NCBI GenBank assembly: GCA_030016385.1
Contig: JASEJN010000030.1
Location: forward strand, 1 to 38,786
Reading direction: 5' to 3'
Origin: Clostridiales bacterium
Lineage (GTDB): Bacteria; Bacillota; Clostridia; Clostridiales; Oxobacteraceae
Length of the DNA stretch: 38,786 bases
Shown here: positions 9,132 to 16,558 of the stretch, in pieces
How positions within the stretch are numbered: position 1 is the first letter of the stretch
Layout: each line of letters starts with the position of its first letter
Made by a program: the position numbers and the translations under genes
The notes under the pieces: generated by a model
What the model saw: only the letters and a program-made list of their open reading frames with translations
The model's database searches: none
What the model was told of the DNA's origin: nothing

Positions 9132-9875
9132 TTATTTCTGATTTTCCAATAGTTGTGCCGGATCAACGTCTCTTAATATTCTTGCAGGGTTTCCTGCAGC
9201 TATCTTTTTTGCATCAATATCCTTTGTGACCACACTTCCTGCAGCGGCAAAGCCGTCCTCATTTATCGTCTTGCCGGGAAGTATTGTAGCCTGTGCTCCA
9301 ACCCTTCCCCCTCTTTTTACGGTTATGCCTTTGAAATGTTTAAACCTTTCCTGGCTCCTGCCGGCATAATTATCGTTTGATGTTACGACTCCAGGTGCAA
9401 TAAATACATTGTCCTCAATTTCCGAATAAGCAGTAATATAAGCATTGGTTTCAATCTTGCACCTTGCGCCTATATTTGTAAGGTTCTCTATGGAAGCTCC
9501 CCTGCCTATAATCGTTTCGTTTCCTATTTTCACATCTTCCCTGACTGTAGCAAGGTCTGCTATTAAAACACCTTCGCCTATTTTGCACTCCGCATATATA
9601 ACAGCGCCGGTACCTATCAATGTCCCATTTCCGATCCTGCAAGGCTCATAATCGTTTTTGTCTTTAAATATACTATTTATTGACCTTAGAGGTTTCTTTC
9701 CGATAACTGCATTGTCATCTATCCTTACATTGTTGCCAATTATCGAACCCCCATGTATGGTGACATTATTCCCGATAACGCAATCATCACCTATGGATAC
9801 ATTATCTTCTATGACGCTGAAATATCCTATTTTAACATTATTGCCAACATTCGATTTAGATGATACATAGTTCAA
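9132..9875 (-). CDS. Left-handed beta-helix N-acyltransferase (WbpD/WlbB-like)
   Basis: Hexapeptide-repeat transferase of 247 residues. Nearly the whole chain follows the [LIV]-G-x4 repeat (IGDDCVIGNNVTI, IGEGVLIADLATVREDVKIG, IGNETIIGRGASIENLTNIG), giving a left-handed parallel beta-helix that trimerises and uses acetyl-CoA. The end (TSNDNYAGRSQERF, KRGGRVGAQATILPG, AAGSVVTKDI, AAGNPARIL) matches the sugar-nucleotide acetyltransferases that act on 3-amino or 4-amino sugars. Two bases separate its TTG start from the stop of the WbpB-like oxidoreductase gene, which supports a joint pathway (UDP-GlcNAc3NAcA type). The expected partner aminotransferase is not in the window. The N-terminal half is longer than in P. 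aeruginosa WbpD, so the exact substrate is open. Confidence 0.82.
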   Translation of the reverse strand: MNYVSSKSNVGNNVKIGYFSVIEDNVSIGDDCVIGNNVTIHGGSIIGNNVRIDDNAVIGKKPLRSINSIFKDKNDYEPCRIGNGTLIGTGAVIYAECKIGEGVLIADLATVREDVKIGNETIIGRGASIENLTNIGARCKIETNAYITAYSEIEDNVFIAPGVVTSNDNYAGRSQERFKHFKGITVKRGGRVGAQATILPGKTINEDGFAAAGSVVTKDIDAKKIAAGNPARILRDVDPAQLLENQK

Positions 9876-9877
9876 AA

Positions 9878-10975
9878 CTATCTCTCCTTTAAATTATACA
9901 TTTCGAGGGTTGAAAAATCCTTTAAAGGAAATTTAACCTGCGTGCCGTCCAATCTTGATTTATATGCTGCAAGGACTATTGAAAGTGCCTTTTTGCCCTC
10001 AGCGCCATTTATCAACGGCTCCCTGTCATACCTTATGGCATCTATCATATTCTTAAAAAGCGGGGTATGGCCATGGCCATAAACAGAATCCGGGTCTGAC
10101 TCCTGTACTCTTAATATTTCATCCTCAGAATCTTTTTGGTCTTCAAACCTCCATGTCTCTATTCTGTTTACAGCAAGCCCTCCGAGACATACCGTCCCTT
10201 TTTCGCCGAAAATGCTAAGCGTTTCTTCCAGATTTTTAGGATACACACACGCACTTCCCTCTATTATACCTACAGCATTATTTTTAAACCTTACAAGAAC
10301 GGCTCCGAAATCCTCTCCTTCTATATCCCTCAGATACGTACCGCACATGGAATATACAGTATCGACTTCCCCGCCAAGCATCCACTGCAGCAAATCTATA
10401 TCATGAATGCACTGATTCATTAATGTGCCGCCGTCTAATTTCCATGTTCCCCTCCATGGCGACTGCCTGTAATAATCCATATTCCTTCTCCATAATATTC
10501 TTGCCGTACCGTTTACTAATTTTCCAAACCTTCCGCTCTCCAATGCCGCCCTCAATTTTTGGACTACCGGGTTGAATCTGTTCTGATGACTTATACATAG
10601 TTTCACTTTGTTTGCCTTCGCGGTTTCAATCATTTCGTCCGCATCCTTGATTGAAAGGGCCATCGGTTTTTCACATATGACATGTTTCCCTTTATTCATA
10701 CAGTAAATAGCTATTTTAGGATGATATCCGCTTTCAGTTGCGACGGTCACAACGTCTATGTCTTCCTTATCGAGCATTTCCTTATAATCCGTATAGACAT
10801 TTACGCTGCTTCCAGTTATTTGTTCTTCATATTGGTTTTTCCTGGCTATAGCGTTTTCAGGCACGATATCGCATACAGCTTTCAAATTCGCATCATCCTT
10901 GTTTTCTATAAGCGCCTTTACATGGTTAGGCGATATCCTCCCGCATCCTATAATCGCAAAATTTAATTTATCCAT
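9878..10975 (-). CDS. Gfo/Idh/MocA oxidoreductase, WbpB/WlbA-like
   Basis: NAD-dependent oxidoreductase of 365 residues. Rossmann fold at the N-terminus (FAIIGCGRIS, 6-15), the family motif CEKPMALS at 101-108, then QNRFNPVV at 131-138 and DGGTLMNQCIHDIDLLQWM from 181, where Asp and His of HDID are the usual catalytic pair. The QNRFNP and GGTLMNQ-x-IH-x-ID blocks are typical of the WlbA/WbpB branch, which oxidises C3 of UDP-N-acetylglucosaminuronic acid. The gene lies in one operon with a WbpA-like dehydrogenase, a WbpD-like acetyltransferase and a 2-epimerase. The ATG at 10975 was preferred to 11014 because GGGGGT lies six bases upstream. Confidence 0.88.
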   Translation of the reverse strand: MDKLNFAIIGCGRISPNHVKALIENKDDANLKAVCDIVPENAIARKNQYEEQITGSSVNVYTDYKEMLDKEDIDVVTVATESGYHPKIAIYCMNKGKHVICEKPMALSIKDADEMIETAKANKVKLCISHQNRFNPVVQKLRAALESGRFGKLVNGTARILWRRNMDYYRQSPWRGTWKLDGGTLMNQCIHDIDLLQWMLGGEVDTVYSMCGTYLRDIEGEDFGAVLVRFKNNAVGIIEGSACVYPKNLEETLSIFGEKGTVCLGGLAVNRIETWRFEDQKDSEDEILRVQESDPDSVYGHGHTPLFKNMIDAIRYDREPLINGAEGKKALSIVLAAYKSRLDGTQVKFPLKDFSTLEMYNLKER

Positions 10976-11023
10976 AACTATACCCCCATTAAGTATATTT
11001 TTGCCGTCTAGCAAATATAAAAT

Positions 11024-12550
11024 TTAATGCTTTTTAAATAGCAAAATCATTTTAACTTCGTCAACCTTTAGAAGTCTGAGCATTAAAATATATACTACGA
11101 CTCCGACTGCAGTCGATGCCAAAAATCTAAATGCAGTTATTACAAGGGAACCGCTTTTAATAATCAGGCCTGAATAATTATATGTAAAAGAAACTAACAA
11201 AGCCATAATAATACCTGCAAAAGCAGATTTTGACAATACTATCAAAAGATTCATATAACTTATATTTTTAAGCTTTTTCTTGAATCTTACAAGCATTATC
11301 AAAGAAGATATAGTGACCGATGATATTGTAGATATTACCAGACCCTTTATACCAAGCCTTGGAACTAAAATGGTCAAAAACAATATATTGAGGCACACTA
11401 ATAGTATTCCATTTTTCATCGGAGTTATAGAATCCTTGGCAGAGAAAAACACCTTGTTCATTATGTCGATCAGCGAATAACCAAGGGCTCCAAATACTAA
11501 ATATTTCAGGCACATTGAAGTCAATTCTGCAGCATTTTTAGTGAATTTTCCATGCTGGAGAAGTATTCTTATAAGCGGGCCTCCGAGTACATACATTCCA
11601 AGAATCAAAGGTACCGCGATTATTATGATCAGATTGATCGATTTATTGAAAAGCTCGATAAAATCTTTTTTGTCCTCTTTATTATATCTTTCCGTAAGCA
11701 TAGGATAAAGCACCGTCGTTATTGAAAAAATAAATACCTGATTGATAATACTGCTTATTTTGCTTGCGTTATCGACAACGGAGATAGAGCCTGCCGCCAG
11801 GTGTGAAGCAAATGTCCTATCGACAGTTATATTTATCTGGTTTGCAGCAGTGCTTATAAGTATCGGAATAGAAAGCATGAGCATTTTTTTTACATTTTCA
11901 TCCTTGAAATTAATATAGAACTTATATTTATAGTCCCTCATAAATGGTCTCTGTATCAGAAACTGGGCTGCAGAGCCTATCAGCGTCGCGATAATGCCGG
12001 ATATTATGCCATAACGTGCAAAAAAAACAATACCGGCTATTATTATCAGATCCGCTGAAATACCTGTAAGTGCAGGCTGCAGGAATATGCCGTAGGATTG
12101 CAGATAGCCCGTCAGTATTCCGCTTATTCCCAAGAATATTATGGATGGCATTACTATCCGAGTCATGCTGACAGCCATTCTGAATTCTTCACCCTTGAAA
12201 CCGCTTGCAAGTATCCTTATTATAACCGGTGAACCTGCAACACCCAGGACAGCTAAAAATGAACAGGCGACTAATATTATGTTGAATATATTATTATAGA
12301 GCATATTAGCCTTTTCCCTGTCATTTTTTACATTTGAAAATACTGGTATAAACATTGTCACAAGTGCTGCATTTACACAGCTGAATATCATATTAGGCGC
12401 TGTTGTAGCGATCTTGAATACGTCTGATTCTACTCCGGCTCCAAAAAAAGTGGCTATTACAAATTCCCTTCCAAAACCGGCTATTTTGCTTAATGTAAGA
12501 ATTATCGAAATCAGCGCTCCGTACTTAGCAATATTCTTTGTACTGATCAT
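11024..12550 (-). CDS. MurJ/MviN-family lipid-linked oligosaccharide flippase
   Basis: MOP-superfamily membrane protein of 508 residues with about 14 membrane helices. The N-terminal block (LTLSKIAGFGREFVIATFFGAGVESDVFKIA) and NAALVTMFIPVF are characteristic of MurJ/MviN, which flips lipid II; this branch also replaces Wzx in some Gram-positive polysaccharide loci. Being in a polysaccharide operon, it more likely exports the undecaprenyl-linked repeat unit than serves as the cell's only MurJ, but both are possible. The ATG overlaps the stop codon of the deacetylase gene (ATGA), with GGAGG just upstream, implying translational coupling. Confidence 0.9.
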   Translation of the reverse strand: MISTKNIAKYGALISIILTLSKIAGFGREFVIATFFGAGVESDVFKIATTAPNMIFSCVNAALVTMFIPVFSNVKNDREKANMLYNNIFNIILVACSFLAVLGVAGSPVIIRILASGFKGEEFRMAVSMTRIVMPSIIFLGISGILTGYLQSYGIFLQPALTGISADLIIIAGIVFFARYGIISGIIATLIGSAAQFLIQRPFMRDYKYKFYINFKDENVKKMLMLSIPILISTAANQINITVDRTFASHLAAGSISVVDNASKISSIINQVFIFSITTVLYPMLTERYNKEDKKDFIELFNKSINLIIIIAVPLILGMYVLGGPLIRILLQHGKFTKNAAELTSMCLKYLVFGALGYSLIDIMNKVFFSAKDSITPMKNGILLVCLNILFLTILVPRLGIKGLVISTISSVTISSLIMLVRFKKKLKNISYMNLLIVLSKSAFAGIIMALLVSFTYNYSGLIIKSGSLVITAFRFLASTAVGVVVYILMLRLLKVDEVKMILLFKKH

Positions 12551-13941
12551 TTATTTCCTCCAACCATGCTCATTAGCTCGTCTATTTTCCTTTTCTGATA
12601 AAGCATATCAGATTTTAATTCCCTTGAAAGTATGCATTGTCCGCCTTTATAAAGAATATAATCGAGTATTTTTATATACATATTTTTATAGTCCGGATCA
12701 CCGAGCACATAATTATGCCACAGTATAGCCGAAGTGCCCCTATATTCACAGATTAAATCGATGACAATTTTTATACGGCGCCACTTTTCATCAAAGGGGA
12801 TATTCTTATCCATTATGTTCCCATCCATTATCACCAATGGGATTTCATATATATCTATTATATTATCATTATTAACATCATAAGGCAAAAAAGGTCTCGC
12901 GGTTGCAGCCCTGAATCCGTTATGATCCGAATATCCAAGTGTCGAATCAAACATAATGCCGGCTTTCCTCAATACGTTCCACGAATTCGGAATATCAAAT
13001 CTTAAATAATGGTTCCTGCCGCTTTTGACTTTTATATCCGTCGCTTTCTCGATGGACATAATCTCTTTTTTTATATTTTCCACATTATCGTAAGAAAAAT
13101 AATTCGTATGGATGCCTATGATGCAGCCATTATCTTCTATAAGCCGTATATCCTGAATTATATCGCTTAATTCATACCTCTTGCCCTTTCGGTTCTTTCT
13201 ACCTTCTATAAAGTAAAATTCCGATTTGACACCCCTCTTGCTTTCAATATTCATGTAATTTCTGAATTGGAAATGCGTATTATATATAATCGATCTTGTC
13301 AAGGTGTCAAATCTCTTTGCAAAACTTATATTATTATCATATAATAGCTCTTTTGCATTATGCAAAAACACATATTTGTTCCTGCTGTTTACGCTGTCTA
13401 CATCATGAGTCAGCAATATTCTGAAGTGCTCATTACTTAAATTCAACTGCTGATAAAGCATTTTTATGGAATCCAGCAATATCCTTGAATGCGCATCAAA
13501 AAAAGGAAAAGTTATCTTATCCTTCCTCATGCTATAATCAGCTAAAAATCTCCCGATTGCATCCCTTTTTTTGATTATGTATTCCTCTTTGCATGATATT
13601 AAAAAGAATGAAACGGATAATATATCAAATTTAAAATATATATTGCCGTTAATCTTGCTAAAGGGCTCATCGATATCCCGCAAAAAAGATGCAAATAAAT
13701 AGTTTCCATATCTGTGAAAATACAAAACGGCACCTTTTGTTTCTTCACGGGGTATATAAATAAATTTGCTGCCTACAGGCTCCGTTCCATAATATATATT
13801 TATACAACCCCTTTTATACCCGTCGGAAACACAAACATCATCATTATATCCCTCTGTAAGATAAAAGAAAGTATATATGACTCTTTTTATATGGATGCTA
13901 AAATTATTCTTTATAATATTGTTTAAGATAAGGTTTATCAT
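12547..13941 (-). CDS. Polysaccharide deacetylase-like (NodB-type) protein
   Basis: Protein of 464 residues with an N-terminal region of about 160 residues without a recognised signature and a NodB-homology domain after it. Visible deacetylase landmarks are LLTHDVDSVN (177-186, the Asp-Asp motif that binds metal and acts as base), GIHTNYFSYDN (276-286, the metal His motif), RNHYLRFD (309-316) and a late WHNYVLGDP block. There is no signal peptide, so it may act on a cytoplasmic or lipid-linked intermediate; the family also includes members with peptidoglycan or exopolysaccharide substrates. AAGGTG lies seven bases before the ATG, four bases after the upstream stop. It is coupled to the MurJ-like gene by an ATGA overlap. 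Confidence 0.82.
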   Translation of the reverse strand: MINLILNNIIKNNFSIHIKRVIYTFFYLTEGYNDDVCVSDGYKRGCINIYYGTEPVGSKFIYIPREETKGAVLYFHRYGNYLFASFLRDIDEPFSKINGNIYFKFDILSVSFFLISCKEEYIIKKRDAIGRFLADYSMRKDKITFPFFDAHSRILLDSIKMLYQQLNLSNEHFRILLTHDVDSVNSRNKYVFLHNAKELLYDNNISFAKRFDTLTRSIIYNTHFQFRNYMNIESKRGVKSEFYFIEGRKNRKGKRYELSDIIQDIRLIEDNGCIIGIHTNYFSYDNVENIKKEIMSIEKATDIKVKSGRNHYLRFDIPNSWNVLRKAGIMFDSTLGYSDHNGFRAATARPFLPYDVNNDNIIDIYEIPLVIMDGNIMDKNIPFDEKWRRIKIVIDLICEYRGTSAILWHNYVLGDPDYKNMYIKILDYILYKGGQCILSRELKSDMLYQKRKIDELMSMVGGNK

Positions 13942-13945
13942 ATTC

Positions 13946-14944
13946 TTACACCTTAATTATTTTTCTGACAATATTTTTATTTTTCCTTGCGATATTATAT
14001 ATCATTTTTATTAAAGGACTGCTCTTATATATATTGTATATTATTTTTTGATTGCCGCCAAACTTCCTAAAATAACTTTCAATGCTTTCCTTTACCGAGC
14101 CTTCAAAATCAAACATTGCTGAAACATTTGATGCAAATTTTATTCCCTCCCATAAAAGCAACGATTGCGCACCGGTATTTCTGTATTCAGGGTCCGCGCC
14201 GCCCATCAGATAATACGTGCATCTTGCATCATATATCAAATATACTGCAGCGATTGCCCGGCCATCCTTATTTACGGCAAAAAGCATCTTCCTGCTGTTG
14301 CTTTCTTGCATTGCCTCGTCTAAATTTACAAGCAAATCCAGCGTATAAGGCATTTCCATATCTTGCCTTGCATATGATTTTTTATTTATTTCGTAGAATC
14401 TTTTTATATCCGGGTCGGATTTAACTATTAAACCATTTTTCATAGCCCTTTTGATTTCATATTTAATATCATAATCAAAGTTTTTGTAAACAATATCTAA
14501 ATCTTTGATGTTCTCAAGGACATAAGTATAATAAACGTTTAGATTATAACCCTCCCATATGAATGGCAAAAGATTGGAGAAATTATAGCTGAAGCTATAA
14601 TCAAGCTGTAGAAAATCAGGTAAGCTATGAATTATGGCTTTTATTATATCGATTTCCCTTGATAAACGCTTTGAATGCTTTTCCTCAGGATTTAAAGGCG
14701 GTAATAATATGCCAAGCTGCGGTGTCAATTTGGGATTTCTATAAAACCTGCCATATGTATGCGGCAGTGCAATGCCGCCTATTATTCTGCCATTTTCTTC
14801 GCATACCAATATCCTCAAAGCATCTGATACAGCTTTAATAAAAAAACTTTTATTAAATATATTCCCCTGCGGGGACGAATCCACAAACTTATCCCATCTG
14901 TCGTATTCATCCTCACCAATATATCTTAATTTCATGTTTTTCAT
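13946..14944 (-). CDS. FemAB-like / GNAT_6 acyltransferase
   Basis: Cytoplasmic protein of 332 residues built of tandem GNAT-like halves, as in the FemAB and BioF2-like (GNAT_6) families. The C-terminal half shows the typical pattern: a beta-strand with AIAAVYLIYDARCTYYLMGGADPEYRNTGAQSLLLWEGIKFA followed by FDFEGSVKESIESYFRKFGG, which corresponds to the conserved end of FemAB-like transferases. In polysaccharide loci such proteins are thought to add an acyl or aminoacyl group to a sugar; the substrate here is unknown. The ATG at 14944 has GGGAG six bases upstream; the longer frame would start inside a hairpin at 15007-15032. It pairs with the deacetylase gene four bases downstream, a combination seen in many exopolysaccharide clusters. 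Confidence 0.78.
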   Translation of the reverse strand: MKNMKLRYIGEDEYDRWDKFVDSSPQGNIFNKSFFIKAVSDALRILVCEENGRIIGGIALPHTYGRFYRNPKLTPQLGILLPPLNPEEKHSKRLSREIDIIKAIIHSLPDFLQLDYSFSYNFSNLLPFIWEGYNLNVYYTYVLENIKDLDIVYKNFDYDIKYEIKRAMKNGLIVKSDPDIKRFYEINKKSYARQDMEMPYTLDLLVNLDEAMQESNSRKMLFAVNKDGRAIAAVYLIYDARCTYYLMGGADPEYRNTGAQSLLLWEGIKFASNVSAMFDFEGSVKESIESYFRKFGGNQKIIYNIYKSSPLIKMIYNIARKNKNIVRKIIKV

Positions 14945-15006
14945 ACAAATCTCCCACTGCCATGTGATAAATATTCCATTCAGTATGCTTATGTTATAAA
15001 CTTTAA

Positions 15007-15032
15007 ACATGCTAAGCTTTTGCTTAGCATGT
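15007..15032 (-). terminator. 11-bp perfect hairpin, possible partial terminator
   Basis: Between the WbpA-like and FemAB-like genes, ACATGCTAAGC (15007-15017) and its exact complement (15022-15032) flank a four-base loop, three bases beyond the WbpA stop codon. On the transcribed strand the stem is followed by TTTAAAG rather than a full T-run, so termination is probably incomplete. It could instead be an mRNA processing or stability stem that sets the level of the downstream genes. Confidence 0.55.
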
Positions 15033-15035
15033 CTA

Positions 15036-16352
15036 TTACAATTTAAAAACCTTTTCTTTATCTACATCATATTTAGCAGTTGCATTTCTCGTATCGAGTA
15101 TTAATTTGGCATTCTTTATTATGGAATTATAATCATATTTTGAATGATCTGTTGTAATTATCACTATATCAGCATCTCTTATTACATCGTCATTGATATC
15201 TATTGACTTATAAACCTTACCCTTATGCTTAAATTCTGGTATATAAGGATCATTATATTTTACCAACGCATTTTCCTTCTCAAGATTTTCTATTACCTTG
15301 AGAGCAGGCGATTCCCTTAAGTCATCGATATCCTTTTTGTATGCCACACCGAGCAGCAGCACTTTGGAACCATTCAACGGTTTTTTATGCTTGTTAAGTA
15401 CTTTGGCAGCATTTTCCACAACAAATTCAGGCATGTAATCATTTATTTCTCCGGCCAATTCAATCAATTTGGTGTGGTAATCATACTCCCTTGCCTTCCA
15501 TGTCAAATAGAAAGGATCGATCGGTATACAATGCCCACCAAGTCCCGGTCCCGGATAAAACGGCATAAAACCGTACGGTTTTGTCGACGCCGCATCGATA
15601 ACCTCCCAGACATCGATACCCATTCTTGAACATAACACTGCCATTTCGTTTGCCAAAGCGACATTTATATTTCTGAACGTATTTTCAAGAATTTTTTCCA
15701 TTTCTGCGACTGCAGGAGATGAAACAGTATAGATCTCGCCTTCGAGAACATTTCTGTAAAGCGTCGCAGCTATTTCAGTGCAATCCTTTGTGACTCCTCC
15801 AACAACCTTGGGAGTATTTTTTGTCTTATAATACTTATTGCCAGGATCAACTCTTTCAGGCGAAAAAGCGAGATAGAAATCATCACCGCATTTAAGACCG
15901 GTTTTCTCCAGTATGGGTTTTACAACTTCCTCTGTCGTTCCTGGATAAGAGGTGCTTTCAAGCACAACAAGCATACCCTTGTGCAGGTATTCTGCAATAC
16001 TCTTTGTTGAATTGACAACATAAGATATATCAGGCTGCTTATATTTATCAAGAGGTGTCGGAACGCATATTGCAACAGTATCTACATTCTTGATAAAGCT
16101 AAAATCCGACGTTGCCTGAAGCCTTTTCTCTTTTACAAGTTTCGAAAACTCCGCGTCAACAATATCTCCTATATAATTATGGCCTTCATTTACCGATTGT
16201 ACTTTTTTCTCCTGAACATCAAATCCAATTACTTTATAGCCTGCTTTTGCTTTTTCTACTGCAAGGGGCAGTCCTACATAGCCGAGGCCCACAACCCCTA
16301 CCACAGCTTTTTTATTTTCTATTTTTTCCAACAAATCCTGTTTATAAGACAT
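15036..16352 (-). CDS. UDP-N-acetylglucosamine 6-dehydrogenase, WbpA-like
   Basis: NAD-dependent UDP-sugar 6-dehydrogenase of 438 residues making a UDP-N-acetyl-hexosaminuronic acid. Motifs: VGLGYVGLPLAVEK (21-34, Rossmann), the segment FSPERVDPGN (163-172), the catalytic-region KILENTFRNIN (from 220) and the catalytic cysteine in PGPGLGGHCIPIDPFYL (Cys 275). The GFMPFYPGPGLGGHCIPIDPFYLTWKARE region closely follows P. aeruginosa WbpA, so UDP-GlcNAc is the likely substrate. AGAGGAGG lies seven bases before the ATG at 16352; the longer frame is unlikely. First gene after the promoter at 16395-16423 and so the head of the long operon. A second, divergent dehydrogenase lies at 22682. Confidence 0.93.
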   Translation of the reverse strand: MSYKQDLLEKIENKKAVVGVVGLGYVGLPLAVEKAKAGYKVIGFDVQEKKVQSVNEGHNYIGDIVDAEFSKLVKEKRLQATSDFSFIKNVDTVAICVPTPLDKYKQPDISYVVNSTKSIAEYLHKGMLVVLESTSYPGTTEEVVKPILEKTGLKCGDDFYLAFSPERVDPGNKYYKTKNTPKVVGGVTKDCTEIAATLYRNVLEGEIYTVSSPAVAEMEKILENTFRNINVALANEMAVLCSRMGIDVWEVIDAASTKPYGFMPFYPGPGLGGHCIPIDPFYLTWKAREYDYHTKLIELAGEINDYMPEFVVENAAKVLNKHKKPLNGSKVLLLGVAYKKDIDDLRESPALKVIENLEKENALVKYNDPYIPEFKHKGKVYKSIDINDDVIRDADIVIITTDHSKYDYNSIIKNAKLILDTRNATAKYDVDKEKVFKL

Positions 16353-16394
16353 CAATTTGCCTCCTCTGTTATTCTGTAATAATAAACACACTTA

Positions 16395-16423
16395 ATTATA
16401 CTATTCTGTAAGAGCATTATCAA
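16395..16423 (-). promoter_or_regulatory. Sigma-A promoter for the long polysaccharide operon
   Basis: On the minus strand, a -35 of TTGATA (16418-16423) and a perfect -10 of TATAAT (16395-16400) are separated by 17 bases. Transcription would start near 16388, about 36 bases before the WbpA-like start codon. This would uncouple the long run of genes ending at 80 from the dehydratase gene upstream. Confidence 0.75.
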
Positions 16424-16436
16424 ATAGTTCAAATTG

Positions 16437-16450
16437 TAACTTCGATTCGC
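16437..16450. repeat. Possible 14-bp remnant of the foldback repeat terminus
   Basis: TAACTTCGATTCGC is identical to the outer end plus flank of copy A (37-60 region read in reverse). Beyond these 14 bases there is no convincing match to the family, so it may be a decayed end or chance. Confidence 0.3.
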
Positions 16451-16536
16451 CAAACCTTCGGTTTATAATTGATGTGCATATTTTATATTTGGAGAATATT
16501 CCTCAAATAATTTGTATACACCATGTAATATGTACT

Positions 16537-16557
16537 TGTGATGTTTTAAACATCACA
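16537..16557. other. 10-bp perfect inverted repeat after the dehydratase gene
   Basis: TGTGATGTTT and its exact complement are separated by one base, starting one base beyond the dehydratase stop codon. In the direction of transcription no T-run follows, so it is not a normal intrinsic terminator. It may be an operator-like palindrome or an mRNA 3' stem. It lies about 115 bases upstream of the -35 at 16418-16423. Confidence 0.5.
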
Positions 16558-16558
16558 G

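Noticed and set aside
16537..16557. CRP- or Rex-like operator (TGTGA...TCACA)
   Set aside because: The half-sites are 11 bases apart; these regulators need about six. Kept only as an unexplained palindrome.
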